Positions 47,335 to 55,460 are shown, counted from the stretch's first letter. The stretch is DNA of 64,000 nt from Flavobacterium micromati (GCF_900129585.1 NZ_FQWF01000001.1:124001-188000); one strand, 5' to 3'. The notes: generated by a model from the sequence alone, not told the origin. Program-made: numbers and translations.

Positions 47335-48588
47335 CTAACTGTCAAATTCTTCTTTTAATATTCTCATTACATCTAAAATAGTTTCCTCTTCTAGGTCAGT
47401 TCTTCTTACTAAATCATCTACATCTTGTTTTAAAATACTTTTTGCAGTATCTAAACCAATTTTTGCAAACTCTTCAATAACCCAGTCTTCAATTTCATCA
47501 GAAAACTCAGTTAATTCAACATCATCCTCATCTGCAGTTGCGCCAGCAACGTCACCTTCACGAATGACATCTAGCTCATAACCTGTTAGTAAACCGGCTA
47601 ATTTAATATTGTGTCCACCACGACCTATTGCCTTTGAAACCTCTTCAAGCTTCAAGAAAACCTCGGCTCTTTTTGTCTCTTCATTAATTTTAATTGAAGA
47701 TACTTTAGCTGGACTTAATGCTCTAGTAATAAACAATTGAATGTTACTAGTATAATTGATAACATCAATATTTTCATTTCCTAATTCACGAACAATTCCG
47801 TGAATACGAGAACCTTTCATTCCCACACAAGCACCTACTGGATCAATTCTATCATCATAGGAATCAACAGCTACTTTCGCTTTTTCGCCTGGAATTCTCA
47901 CTACTTTTTTCACCATAATCAAACCGTCAAAAACTTCAGGAATTTCTTGTTCAAATAATTTTTCTAAAAACTTCTCAGAAGTTCTTGACATAATAATTTG
48001 AGGTTTATTTCCCTTCAATTCAACGCTTTCAATAATTCCTCTAACACTATCTCCTTTACGGAAAAAGTCAGAAGGTATTTGCTTTTCCTTTGGCAATACA
48101 ATTTCATTTCCTTCATCATCGACCAAGATTACAACTCTGGGACGCACATGATGTACTTCTGCTGTGTAAATGTCGCCAACTAGATCTTTAAATTGCTTAT
48201 ATAGATTTGTATTGTCATGTTCATGAATTTTCGAAATTAAATTTTGACGTAAAGCCAAAATAGCTCTTCTTCCAAGATCAATCAACTTCACTTCCTCAGA
48301 AACTTCTTCACCTATTTCAAAATCAGGTTCAATTTTTCTAGCTTCAGTTAAAGTAATTTCCAGATGATCAAAATCCAAATCCTCATCAGCAACGATTACT
48401 CTTCTTTGCCAAATTTCCATATCTCCTTTATCAGGATTTATAATAATATCGAAATTATCGTCTGATCCGTATTTTTTTTTCAATGCATTCCTAAATACAT
48501 CTTCTAAAATTGCCATAAGCGTTACACGATCAATAAGTTTATCATCTTTAAACTCTGAGAATGAATCGATTAATGCTAAGTTTTCCAT
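47335..48588 (-). CDS. nusA: Transcription elongation/termination factor NusA
   Basis: 417 residues: N-terminal RNA polymerase-binding domain (to about 125), S1 domain (about 130-200, FRKGDSVRGIIESVE), and KH1/KH2 domains with GACVGMKGSRIHGIVRELGNE and IGRGGHNIKLAGLLTG. The C-terminal acidic tail has only an HhH-like remnant, the usual Bacteroidota length. It modulates pausing, termination and antitermination. 13 bp after rimP. Confidence 0.97.
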   Translation of the reverse strand: MENLALIDSFSEFKDDKLIDRVTLMAILEDVFRNALKKKYGSDDNFDIIINPDKGDMEIWQRRVIVADEDLDFDHLEITLTEARKIEPDFEIGEEVSEEVKLIDLGRRAILALRQNLISKIHEHDNTNLYKQFKDLVGDIYTAEVHHVRPRVVILVDDEGNEIVLPKEKQIPSDFFRKGDSVRGIIESVELKGNKPQIIMSRTSEKFLEKLFEQEIPEVFDGLIMVKKVVRIPGEKAKVAVDSYDDRIDPVGACVGMKGSRIHGIVRELGNENIDVINYTSNIQLFITRALSPAKVSSIKINEETKRAEVFLKLEEVSKAIGRGGHNIKLAGLLTGYELDVIREGDVAGATADEDDVELTEFSDEIEDWVIEEFAKIGLDTAKSILKQDVDDLVRRTDLEEETILDVMRILKEEFDS

Positions 48589-48601
48589 GCGAATTCTTTA
48601 A

Positions 48602-49066
48602 TTAAAATGTTACTGTAACAATTGCTTCTTTGATATTTCCGTAAGATAGTTTCAATTCTTTTTGAACTGTTTCTTTCCCTTTTCCTATTTTTTTGGGTTC
48701 TCTCGCTTCCCAAGACAAAATTACAAAATCATCATTAGCATCAACTAATTCTGCTTCAATTACTTCCGACTCCGTCTTAACAATTAAGGTGCGCCCTATA
48801 TTTCTTTTATATTGTCTAATCAATTTTAATGGCGACCCAACACCTACTGATGCAACCTCAAGGCTATAATCTTGTTCCTCGCGATCTAAATTAGCATCGA
48901 TATAACGACTTACATCAATACAATCCTGCAAAGCAACGCCATTATCCCCGTCTAAATTCACTATAACTTTGAAAGCATCAGTAACAATAAGATCAATCAA
49001 AAAAATTGAAGGCTTTTCTAAAAGGCATTCTGATAATGCCGTATTTACTTTTTCTTTAAATGCCAT
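48602..49066 (-). CDS. rimP: Ribosome maturation factor RimP
   Basis: 154 residues with the RimP pattern: [26 protein letters not shown] in the N-terminal alpha/beta domain (quoted part [14 protein letters not shown]) and [14 protein letters not shown] before the C-terminal SH3-like domain. Needed for 30S subunit maturation. First gene of the operon; the leader contains a terminator-like hairpin ending 15 bp before the ATG. Confidence 0.95.
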   Translation of the reverse strand: MAFKEKVNTALSECLLEKPSIFLIDLIVTDAFKVIVNLDGDNGVALQDCIDVSRYIDANLDREEQDYSLEVASVGVGSPLKLIRQYKRNIGRTLIVKTESEVIEAELVDANDDFVILSWEAREPKKIGKGKETVQKELKLSYGNIKEAIVTVTF

Positions 49067-49080
49067 AGTTTTTATAAAAA

Positions 49081-49102
49081 GAGGGGACTTAGTAGTCCCC
49101 TC
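49081..49102 (-). terminator. Terminator-like hairpin in the rimP leader (possible attenuator)
   Basis: Perfect 9-bp stem GAGGGGACT / AGTCCCCTC with a 4-nt loop, followed on the minus strand by TTTTT and then, 10 nt on, the rimP ATG. The neighbouring upstream gene is divergent, so no leftward gene exists that this terminator would close. It lies between the predicted promoter (49131-49138) and rimP. Confidence 0.75.
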
Positions 49103-49130
49103 ATTATCTAGATTTTAATAAATAACGGTG

Positions 49131-49138
49131 CAAATATA
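49131..49138 (-). promoter_or_regulatory. -7 element of the rimP-nusA-infB operon
   Basis: Minus strand TATATTTG, full match to TAnnTTTG, 65 bp upstream of the rimP ATG. No good -33 TTTG at the usual distance. Transcription from here would pass through the hairpin at 49081-49102. Confidence 0.65.
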
Positions 49139-49244
49139 GTGTTTTTTTTTATAAACTAAAATATTCAGATGCTGTAATATAAATTCATATCTTTATTATG
49201 GTTGAAATTACATTTTATTTATCATAATTTAACACTTTGTATCT

Positions 49245-50075
49245 ATGAAACGAATTTTAGTTCCCATTGATTTTTCTCAGTATGCCGAAAATGCACTGAA
49301 GACAGCAGCTATAATTGCTAGAAAAAATAACTCAGAAATCTTTATACTTCATTTACTTGAACTACCAAGTCAAATGCAGGATGCTTTATCTGATGGTAAT
49401 AGTATCCCAGAGGTAATGCTCTTCATAAAAAAAGCGAACGAAAAAATAACAAAAATTACAGAACAAAGTTACCTCGACGATGTAATAATTCACGTAATGG
49501 TTCGATTTGAAAAAGCGTTTAGCGGAATTCTTGCCTTTGTCGAAAATAATCAAATCGATTTAATTGTTATGGGATCCCACGGAACATCAGGCATTGAAGA
49601 TATACTCATTGGGTCGAATGCTGAAAAAGTTGTCCGCCTTTCCAATATCCCTGTGCTAGTTATTAAAAAAAATCCTGATTCCTTTAAACCTGATAATTTT
49701 GTATTTGCATCTGACTTTTCAAAAGAAATAAAAAAGCCATTTAAGAAAATGCTCAGATTCGTCGAAATATTTGATGCTAAGTTATATTTAGTAATGATTT
49801 GCTCGCCTAACAGTTTTAAGACTACGCTTGAGTCTGAAAAAACGATGAATAAATTTGTAAAAAAGCACAATATAAAAAACCATTCTTTACATATTTTTAA
49901 TGACACAAATATTGAAAATGGTATTATTAATTTTGCACAACATGTTAATGCCGATTTAATTGGTATTTGTACACACGGTCGGACCGGGTTAGCTCATTTT
50001 TTTAACGGAAGTATTAGCGAAGACATAGTCAATCATAGCTCTAAGCCAGTGATCACTTTTAGGATCTCAGGATGA
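49245..50075 (+). CDS. Universal stress protein, two Usp domains
   Basis: 276 residues, tandem UspA-like Rossmann domains. Domain 1 (1-143) begins KRILVPIDFSQYAENAL and has the ATP-type loop MGSHGTSGIEDILIGSNAEKVV. Domain 2 (about 150-276) is more diverged, with CTHGRTGLAHFFNGSISEDIV. Cytosolic nucleotide-binding stress protein; precise role unknown. Divergent from rimP; its transcript ends at or before the hairpin at 50150, next to the attachment site of the integrated element. Confidence 0.9.
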   Translation: MKRILVPIDFSQYAENALKTAAIIARKNNSEIFILHLLELPSQMQDALSDGNSIPEVMLFIKKANEKITKITEQSYLDDVIIHVMVRFEKAFSGILAFVENNQIDLIVMGSHGTSGIEDILIGSNAEKVVRLSNIPVLVIKKNPDSFKPDNFVFASDFSKEIKKPFKKMLRFVEIFDAKLYLVMICSPNSFKTTLESEKTMNKFVKKHNIKNHSLHIFNDTNIENGIINFAQHVNADLIGICTHGRTGLAHFFNGSISEDIVNHSSKPVITFRISG

Positions 50076-50149
50076 AAATGAAGATAAATCGGTCAAATAA
50101 AAAAATGAAATCATCGCTGATCTTGTAACAGAAACGTAATTTCATAAAA

Positions 50150-50172
50150 AAACCCCTCTAACTGAGGGGTTT
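50150..50172. terminator. Hairpin at left end of element; likely original tRNA-Gln terminator
   Basis: Stem AACCCCTC / GAGGGGTT with 5-nt loop; on the minus strand followed by TTTTTTT. Read leftward it comes directly after the displaced tRNA 3'-end copy (50176-50191), so it is probably the terminator that served the tRNA before insertion. It can also end the usp transcript. Confidence 0.7.
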
Positions 50173-50175
50173 CCT

Positions 50176-50191
50176 GTTGGTCTACAAGGAC
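50176..50191. repeat. attL: partial copy of tRNA-Gln 3' end
   Basis: GTTGGTCTACAAGGAC; matches 15 of 16 bases of 55891-55906. Direct repeat at the far border of the element. Confidence 0.85.
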
Positions 50192-50316
50192 AATTATCCT
50201 AATACCTCATCAAACATCAATATACATCAAACCCCCTATAAATACTGGGATTTTTATAATTACTAAAATTACAGCACCTCAAAAAACTTTGTAAAACATC
50301 AAAGAATAGCATACAT

Positions 50317-50340
50317 TTACTACGTGATTTACTACGTGAT
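50317..50340. repeat. Tandem 12-bp arm-type repeats, left
   Basis: Two consecutive copies of TTACTACGTGAT, 11 bp before the integrase ATG. The first 20 bases recur exactly at 55815-55834. Likely integrase arm-binding sites that may also repress int. Confidence 0.75.
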
Positions 50341-50351
50341 ATTATTCGACT

Positions 50352-51740
50352 ATGAAACAACCCAAACACTTTTTCAACTTAGAGGCTACGAAAAACAAGT
50401 CAGACGAACAACTTATATTCTTTAACCTATCTTATGGCGTAAGAATATACGTAAAAGAAATCATTAAGTATACTCCATTACGCATCTCAACACAATGGAG
50501 TATTAAAAAGGAATATTGGAACGACAAACCAACTTATAGAGCGAACCAAATCTATGTTAGAAAATACGGCAAAGACCTGAATAATTATTTAGATAAAGTT
50601 GAAAAAATAGGTTACGACCAACTATCTTACTTTAGAAACACTTATGATAAAGAACCAACCCTTGACGAGTTAAAACAATTGGTACTAGAAAAACTAAACA
50701 GATTACCCAAAAAAACCAATGATGTTGGTATAACAGAATACATAACTCAAAGTGTAGAAACCAGAACAACTCTCGATATTAAACACCCTAGACGATGGTC
50801 TGATGGAACAGGAAAACAATACACCAATTTAAAAAACCACATATTAAAATATGAGGCCGATAAAAACATAGAATTAACTTTCGGAAGTCTAACAGGTGAC
50901 ATTTTTATGGGGTTTTTCAAATCATTAAATGAAGTACATAAAGAAGAAACAGGTGAGTTTTATGCTCATAATACAATAGCAAAAGAAAACAAACACTTTA
51001 GAGCATTATTGACTAGTGCGAAAAATGACGATATTGAAATTGGATTCAACTACAGCAAACCAGACTATTTTATAAAAAGACGTGAAATAAAAAACGAAAC
51101 TTTCCTTACCACTACTCAATTACAAACGATAATCAACACTGACGTAAGTCATTCCAAAGAATTAACTCACGGCAAAAACTACATTATCCTTTCTTCGTTT
51201 ACAGGATTGAGAATTGGTGACATGGTCTCGTTGAATGAAGTTAATCCTGAAATTCAAATTTATAATTCAAAAAAATACAACTGCATAACAACACGTATTA
51301 GAAAATCACAAGAGAATAAAGACGAACTAATAGCAACTATACCACTACTTGCTCCGATAAAAGAATACCTTCAGTTGAATGACAATAGATTTCCTAAGTT
51401 CCCCGCTCAAACCAACATTCGAAAATATGTGGAAAAACTACTTACTCACTTAAAGTTTGAAAATGTTGTTGAAATTAAAAGATATTATTACACTATCGAT
51501 AACGTGGTATTATCCAAGGAAAAACTTTGCGAGATATTTACCCCTCACGACTGCCGTAGCACCTTTATTTCAAACCTTAAGGAACTAGGCATACATGATG
51601 AAGACATTGAACCTATAACACATCCTAAACATAAGTACACTTCTATCGTACAAGTTTACGATAAAACCGCTATGGTTGGAAAAGCAGTAAACTTGATTAA
51701 TCAACTAAAGTCAAAAAAATCAATCCTATTTAAATATTAA
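50352..51740 (+). CDS. int: Tyrosine recombinase (integrase), phage_int_SAM_5 type
   Basis: 462 residues. N-terminal arm-binding region (1-110), SAM-like core-binding domain (about 125-245), catalytic domain after 250. Catalytic residues by motif: Arg287 in SSFTGLRIGDM, His399 and Arg402 in TPHDCRSTF, His424 in ITHPKHKYTS, and nucleophile Tyr436 in VQVYDKT. It is of the type common in Bacteroidota mobile elements. It reads into the element from the left att site and follows the tandem repeats, as expected for a self-regulated integrase. The third box has THP instead of the usual GH, a small deviation. Confidence 0.92.
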   Translation: MKQPKHFFNLEATKNKSDEQLIFFNLSYGVRIYVKEIIKYTPLRISTQWSIKKEYWNDKPTYRANQIYVRKYGKDLNNYLDKVEKIGYDQLSYFRNTYDKEPTLDELKQLVLEKLNRLPKKTNDVGITEYITQSVETRTTLDIKHPRRWSDGTGKQYTNLKNHILKYEADKNIELTFGSLTGDIFMGFFKSLNEVHKEETGEFYAHNTIAKENKHFRALLTSAKNDDIEIGFNYSKPDYFIKRREIKNETFLTTTQLQTIINTDVSHSKELTHGKNYIILSSFTGLRIGDMVSLNEVNPEIQIYNSKKYNCITTRIRKSQENKDELIATIPLLAPIKEYLQLNDNRFPKFPAQTNIRKYVEKLLTHLKFENVVEIKRYYYTIDNVVLSKEKLCEIFTPHDCRSTFISNLKELGIHDEDIEPITHPKHKYTSIVQVYDKTAMVGKAVNLINQLKSKKSILFKY

Positions 51741-51787
51741 ATTATTTGGGATATAAGCTATAAAACACAGCGTTACAAACATAGACA

Positions 51788-51812
51788 ATTGCTCCACCAG
51801 AGGTGGATCAAT
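51788..51812. terminator. Possible bidirectional hairpin between int and the cargo cassette
   Basis: ATTGCTCCACC / GGTGGATCAAT, 11-bp stem with one mismatch and 3-nt loop, placed between convergent genes. No strong T-tract, so weak. Confidence 0.4.
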
Positions 51813-51847
51813 AGCCTACTATATAAAGTTTTTGATTATATCTACAA

Positions 51848-52309
51848 TTACTCTTCATCATTAACCTCATCCATGATTTCAATTAAAACAAATACTGATT
51901 TTCCAGTATCCCACAATACTTGAATTGAATTTACAAATACCGAAATTATTAATGTCTCTAGAGCAAATAGAATATAATTCGAATAAAGCACCGTCTCAAC
52001 CACTCTACTGTCAATTAATAATGCCAAAACAACCCCAATAACAACTAGTACTATTTGCTCCTTCAGAGAAGATAAAAGCTCCTTTGTAATAGGCTTAATA
52101 TTGATTTCTCGATGTCTTTCTTTAATTTCTTGAAGCTTGGAGACAACCAAACCACAAGTAGCCGTATTAATAGCCATCAATGCCAATTGAATCGTTGTTA
52201 AATTTGACTCTAGATACTCCATTAAGAAATTACTCCCTAAAACATGGGAAAGTAAATTAGCCATTAAAGCTATTATTAAAAAAAGCGATATATCTTTTAT
52301 ATAAGTCAA
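51848..52309 (-). CDS. Unrecognised small membrane protein (cargo gene B)
   Basis: 153 residues with about four membrane helices (approximately 5-22, 36-58, 83-102 and 112-133), a charged cytosolic loop between helices 2 and 3 (KLQEIKERHREINIKPITKE) and an acidic C-terminal tail (IEIMDEVNDEE). I recognise no family. It starts 2 bp after the stop of the 278-residue cytosolic protein, so both are made as one unit. A membrane-acting effector, pore or anchor working with that partner is a guess from architecture alone. Confidence 0.7.
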   Translation of the reverse strand: MTYIKDISLFLIIALMANLLSHVLGSNFLMEYLESNLTTIQLALMAINTATCGLVVSKLQEIKERHREINIKPITKELLSSLKEQIVLVVIGVVLALLIDSRVVETVLYSNYILFALETLIISVFVNSIQVLWDTGKSVFVLIEIMDEVNDEE

Positions 52310-52311
52310 TT

Positions 52312-53148
52312 TTATTCAGTTATGTTTTTCCAAAGTTTAATAACTTGGTCAGGCGACCCTTTAATATTGATTTCTGAAATTCTTTTTGTTGTGACCATAT
52401 TATCTGTTTTAACTCTCATAGCAACACCAAAAACACTCATAGATATATTACCACCACCCTCACTAGAGTACTCTACCAATCCATCAACTAGCGTATTTGA
52501 CTTATCTATATTCTCCAACACCCCTTCAACGGGTGCATCAAGCTTTAAGTGTGTTTTATGACTATTGGTGCTCTCAATTAAAGGTTTCAATGTGTCTTTT
52601 ATTGTGTGTGAAATCTTTGAAAGATTAGGCTTAATAATTTCAAAATCTATTGATTTGATTCTTCCGTGATATTTGTCTACCCAGCTCCAAAAAGTTTTAG
52701 ATTCAAAAAGCTGTTCGAACTCAATACTTAAACCATAATTTTTTAGATACTTACTAAATATACTAACAAGTACTTTTTTCGAAACATTGGGAGTCGAAAA
52801 CGCTTCAGGGTTTCGACTAATTGCGATTTTCTGCACTTGTGGGTCAGTATTTATTATTATATAAATATAAGGCTCGGTATTTTCAGGTATTTCAGCAAAA
52901 TTACGATATATCATTGTCGTTTTTGGATTTGCTAAACGAAATAAGTAACTATTATCTTCAACACTATATAACTCTATAGGAAAATCTTCAGTACGGTTTT
53001 GTAAGTCTTGAACAATTTCATCAAAAAATTTATTCTTTTTCTTGACCAACTCATCATAAGATATAACCTCGTCAAAAAGTGAAAATTGACTAGTTGTGAT
53101 TGGTAATAAATGAAATCTGTATAGTTCAAATACAATAGTCTTATCCAT
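52312..53148 (-). CDS. Unrecognised cytosolic protein (cargo gene A)
   Basis: 278 residues, no signal peptide or membrane helix. The N-terminal third mixes helices and strands (FELYRFHLLPITTSQFSLFD); a middle strand pair reads EPYIYIIINTDPQVQKIAISR. Then an aromatic stretch TFWSWVDKYHGRIKSIDFEI, a possible long helix, and a C-terminal beta-rich part with EYSSEGGGNISMSVFG. I do not recognise the family and see no nuclease, ATPase or nucleotidyltransferase motif. Divergent from the serine recombinase across a region with repeated ACTGTATCAAAA. Could be a sensor for the membrane partner; unproven. Confidence 0.75.
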   Translation of the reverse strand: MDKTIVFELYRFHLLPITTSQFSLFDEVISYDELVKKKNKFFDEIVQDLQNRTEDFPIELYSVEDNSYLFRLANPKTTMIYRNFAEIPENTEPYIYIIINTDPQVQKIAISRNPEAFSTPNVSKKVLVSIFSKYLKNYGLSIEFEQLFESKTFWSWVDKYHGRIKSIDFEIIKPNLSKISHTIKDTLKPLIESTNSHKTHLKLDAPVEGVLENIDKSNTLVDGLVEYSSEGGGNISMSVFGVAMRVKTDNMVTTKRISEINIKGSPDQVIKLWKNITE

Positions 53149-53223
53149 TTTTATAGTTTGTTATTTTTTTATAAATATACAATTCTATAAGAGTAAACCT
53201 AACAATAACATTTTTATTAACGA

Positions 53224-53321
53224 AACTGTACTAAAACCTCAACTGTATCAAAATAAATCTACAAATTACATAATATGACACATCATACTGTATCAAAAAT
53301 AATCTTTGATTTACTTTGATA
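53224..53321. repeat. Repeats in the recombinase/cargo divergent region
   Basis: ACTGTATCAAAA occurs at 53242-53253 and 53287-53298; ACTGTACTAAAA at 53224-53235 is a two-base variant. The inverted form TTTGAT(A) follows at 53305-53310 and 53315-53321. Candidate recombinase subsites or operators. Confidence 0.5.
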
Positions 53322-53349
53322 TGTAAGAAAAACCTGGTATTTTTACATT

Positions 53350-53979
53350 ATGGAAAAAGCAATCATAATATCTCGTTGTTCAACAAATGAAAATCGCCAA
53401 GACGTAACACGTCAAAGTCAGGAGTTAATTTCTAACTATGGTAACCAGTACGAAATCGTAAAAGAGTTTACTTATTATAAAAGTGGAACTAAAAACGATG
53501 AGGTTAACGCTGAAATCCTAGCCTATGCCATAAAAAATAACATACAACACATAATTGCTATTGAGATATCACGTATCTCAAGAAAAATATCGTCTTTCGC
53601 ATTATTCTTAGAAAAATGTAATGATAATGGGATTAATATAATAATCGATAATTTTAAACTTCATACGCTATTACCAAATGGCGAAATTAACGGTATGGTA
53701 CAAACTATGTTGAGCATAGCTTCAACATTTGCATCATTAGAACTAACTATGATTAAAGAACGACTAAACTCTGGTCGTGACAAGTATATTAGAGATGGCG
53801 GTAAATTAGGCCGTAAAGTAGGCTCAGAAAAAGACCATAAGAAATTAATTGCTGAACATTCAGACATTGTTAAATTTCTGAAACAAGGGCAATCTATTAG
53901 AAACACAATGACCCTTACGGGTAAGAGTAGCGGAACGGTTCAAAAAATTAAAAAAATTTTACAACCCGAATTAGTATAA
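53350..53979 (+). CDS. Serine recombinase (resolvase/invertase family)
   Basis: 209 residues. Catalytic domain with Arg9 and nucleophile Ser11 (IIISRCSTNENRQ), then IAIEISRISRKI, where the first conserved Arg pair is expected, the long E-helix near SLELTMIKERLNSGRDKY, and a C-terminal HTH (about 165-205, VKFLKQGQSIRNTMTLTG...GTVQKIKKIL). It is resolvase size, not a large serine integrase. It could resolve dimers or invert a segment, or regulate. Upstream repeats may be its sites. Confidence 0.88.
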   Translation: MEKAIIISRCSTNENRQDVTRQSQELISNYGNQYEIVKEFTYYKSGTKNDEVNAEILAYAIKNNIQHIIAIEISRISRKISSFALFLEKCNDNGINIIIDNFKLHTLLPNGEINGMVQTMLSIASTFASLELTMIKERLNSGRDKYIRDGGKLGRKVGSEKDHKKLIAEHSDIVKFLKQGQSIRNTMTLTGKSSGTVQKIKKILQPELV

Positions 53980-54018
53980 AATAATAAGACTCGTCGGATC
54001 GACGAGTCTTATTATTTT
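53978..54018. terminator. 18-bp perfect hairpin after the serine recombinase
   Basis: Arms 53978-53995 and 54001-54018 (core AAGACTCGTC / GACGAGTCTT within an AT-rich outer stem) pair perfectly over 18 bp with a GGATC loop. It starts in the stop codon of the recombinase and ends in TTTT, so it should terminate from both sides. Confidence 0.8.
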
Positions 54019-54282
54019 ACATAACATTTATTCTATAACATTTGACGAACACCTTAAAGGTTTCCGCCTTTTTAGTAGCATATAACGATATTCTTAAACA
54101 AATTTACCATGTTAATACGTGGCCATATATGCTCAAAAAGGAACAAAAAATGACGTTTAAAATTTTATAAAAAAAATTTAAACACCTATTTATATGGCTA
54201 TATTAAATCAAACCACCTTGTCTATTCTGTAGCAAGTAACCGTACTTGGTTTCGCAACTACCATTAGGGGAGGACGGAAGGA
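54019..54282. other. Non-coding stretch inside the element
   Basis: About 265 bp with no convincing gene. It is AT-rich with a short GC-richer segment at 54255-54285 (ACCATTAGGGGAGGACGG). I can assign nothing more. Confidence 0.5.
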
Positions 54283-54450
54283 CTACCCTATTTGTTCAAT
54301 CTTCTTTTTAATAACCTCTATTTCTTTTTGAAGCTTCAACTTATTTAATTGCTTTACCAATTCTCGTTTACGTTCAGGGTTACTTTCGATACTTATCTCA
54401 ATATTCTTAACCCGTATATTATCTATTAAGACCTCTTCATTACTTACCAT
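54283..54450 (-). CDS. Small coiled-coil-like protein
   Basis: 55 residues, ATG at 54450 overlapping the end of the upstream 83-residue gene by 7 bp, stop TAG at 54283. The second half is a charged amphipathic helix (NPERKRELVKQLNKLKLQ then KEIEVIKKKIEQIG) with heptad-like Leu/Ile spacing. The overlap with the preceding gene and the clean frame support it as real. Function unknown; possibly an accessory to the replication or regulation genes upstream. Confidence 0.55.
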   Translation of the reverse strand: MVSNEEVLIDNIRVKNIEISIESNPERKRELVKQLNKLKLQKEIEVIKKKIEQIG

Positions 54451-54695
54451 TCCATACCTATTATAGAACTTAGATTAAATCTGTTTTTATAAATTTCACC
54501 ATCTTTATAAAGGTCACCATTTTTCAGCCACCATACCTCCTCTAGCACCTCATTTTCCCACTGTATTTTAACACCAATACCACATAACACCTTCCAAAGC
54601 GAACCATTACCCTTTAGGTAATTATACATTCGTATTGTAAGTTTTGGGTTAAAATTTTTAAACCTTTCGTAACTAAGCTGTTCTAATTCATTCAT
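54444..54695 (-). CDS. Hypothetical 83-residue protein
   Basis: Starts at 54695, sharing one base with the stop of the Rep-like gene, so translationally coupled. It contains YERFKNFNPKLTIRMYNYLK and, towards the end, two short Trp-rich strands (VWWLKNGDLYKDGEIY). No family recognised and no membrane segment. Its position suggests a role in the same replication/regulation module. Confidence 0.6.
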   Translation of the reverse strand: MNELEQLSYERFKNFNPKLTIRMYNYLKGNGSLWKVLCGIGVKIQWENEVLEEVWWLKNGDLYKDGEIYKNRFNLSSIIGMEW

Positions 54696-55219
54696 TATTT
54701 TTTGTTTTTTTTAAAATTATCTATTTTTATTATTTTATTGTTATCTTTTGTGATGTACTGTTTCCAACCGACCAAATCAAATATCCCTGATTGGTGATAG
54801 CTTACAGCCGAAAACCCTAAACGAATACATCGTAACAACTTTTTCTTATTATTACACCTCACATAACAGTGTATGTGATTTTGACCATTAGCCTTCTTCT
54901 GTTCAATGACATAGTTCATCTCCACTGGCACATCATCCATCTGCTCAATAGCAAACCTCAACACTACCTCTATTTCGTCTTCAGAGTAGTCATGACACAA
55001 ATCTATACTAAGAGCATAGTATTTATGTTCTCTTATCCTTTGAGGCTTAAAACGCCCTAATAACAGCTTGTGAACTCTCCAAGTATTATTCTTATCTTTA
55101 TACATTAGTTCTGCAGCCACCTCACCCTGTATTCTACTTATAATCCTCCTTACATTTCTAGTTGATTGTGAAGTATGGACGCTAATCTCTTTTACATTTA
55201 AGTACTCATTGTTAATCAT
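54695..55219 (-). CDS. HTH plus HUH-motif protein, candidate Rep/relaxase-like
   Basis: 174 residues. Residues about 7-30 (LNVKEISVHTSQSTRNVRRI) look like a helix-turn-helix. The C-terminal half holds a possible motif 1 strand YYALSIDL (67-74), a His-hydrophobic-His motif NHIHCYV (His115, His117) and a downstream WKQYITK (Tyr155, Lys158) resembling the YxxK nick motif of rolling-circle Rep proteins. The order and spacing fit a small single-Tyr HUH endonuclease. I do not know a named family for it. If right, the element could replicate or mobilise as a single-strand circle. Confidence 0.55.
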   Translation of the reverse strand: MINNEYLNVKEISVHTSQSTRNVRRIISRIQGEVAAELMYKDKNNTWRVHKLLLGRFKPQRIREHKYYALSIDLCHDYSEDEIEVVLRFAIEQMDDVPVEMNYVIEQKKANGQNHIHCYVRCNNKKKLLRCIRLGFSAVSYHQSGIFDLVGWKQYITKDNNKIIKIDNFKKNKK

Positions 55220-55291
55220 TTTATTAATTTATTACTACTACAAATCTATTAGGCACTGTACTAGAGTCCTTAAATAGATTACTTATTTTAT

Positions 55292-55340
55292 AATAAATAT
55301 CACGGTATTAAGCAAACGCCTTACGGACACGATATTTATT
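55292..55340. repeat. Inverted repeat upstream of the Rep-like gene (candidate origin)
   Basis: AATAAATATC (55292-55301) and GATATTTATT (55331-55340) are perfect inverted arms around a 29-bp centre with CACGG...TTACGGACAC. It lies 73 bp upstream of the Rep-like ATG. Could be an origin or operator; AT-rich arms may also occur by chance. Confidence 0.4.
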
Positions 55341-55460
55341 TAAACAACTATAAACAATCCTACATAAATTGTAAATAGTAGCCAAAAATTTTCATGTGTA
55401 GCCACATCAAGACCATAGCAAAATGGCCATAAGTAGGCAGTCAAACAAAAACTCTTAATG

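Noticed and set aside
51848..53148. Calling the cargo pair Kiwa (KwaA/KwaB)
   Set aside because: Only the plan (membrane + soluble protein) agrees; I see no DUF4868-like sequence features, so no homology is claimed.
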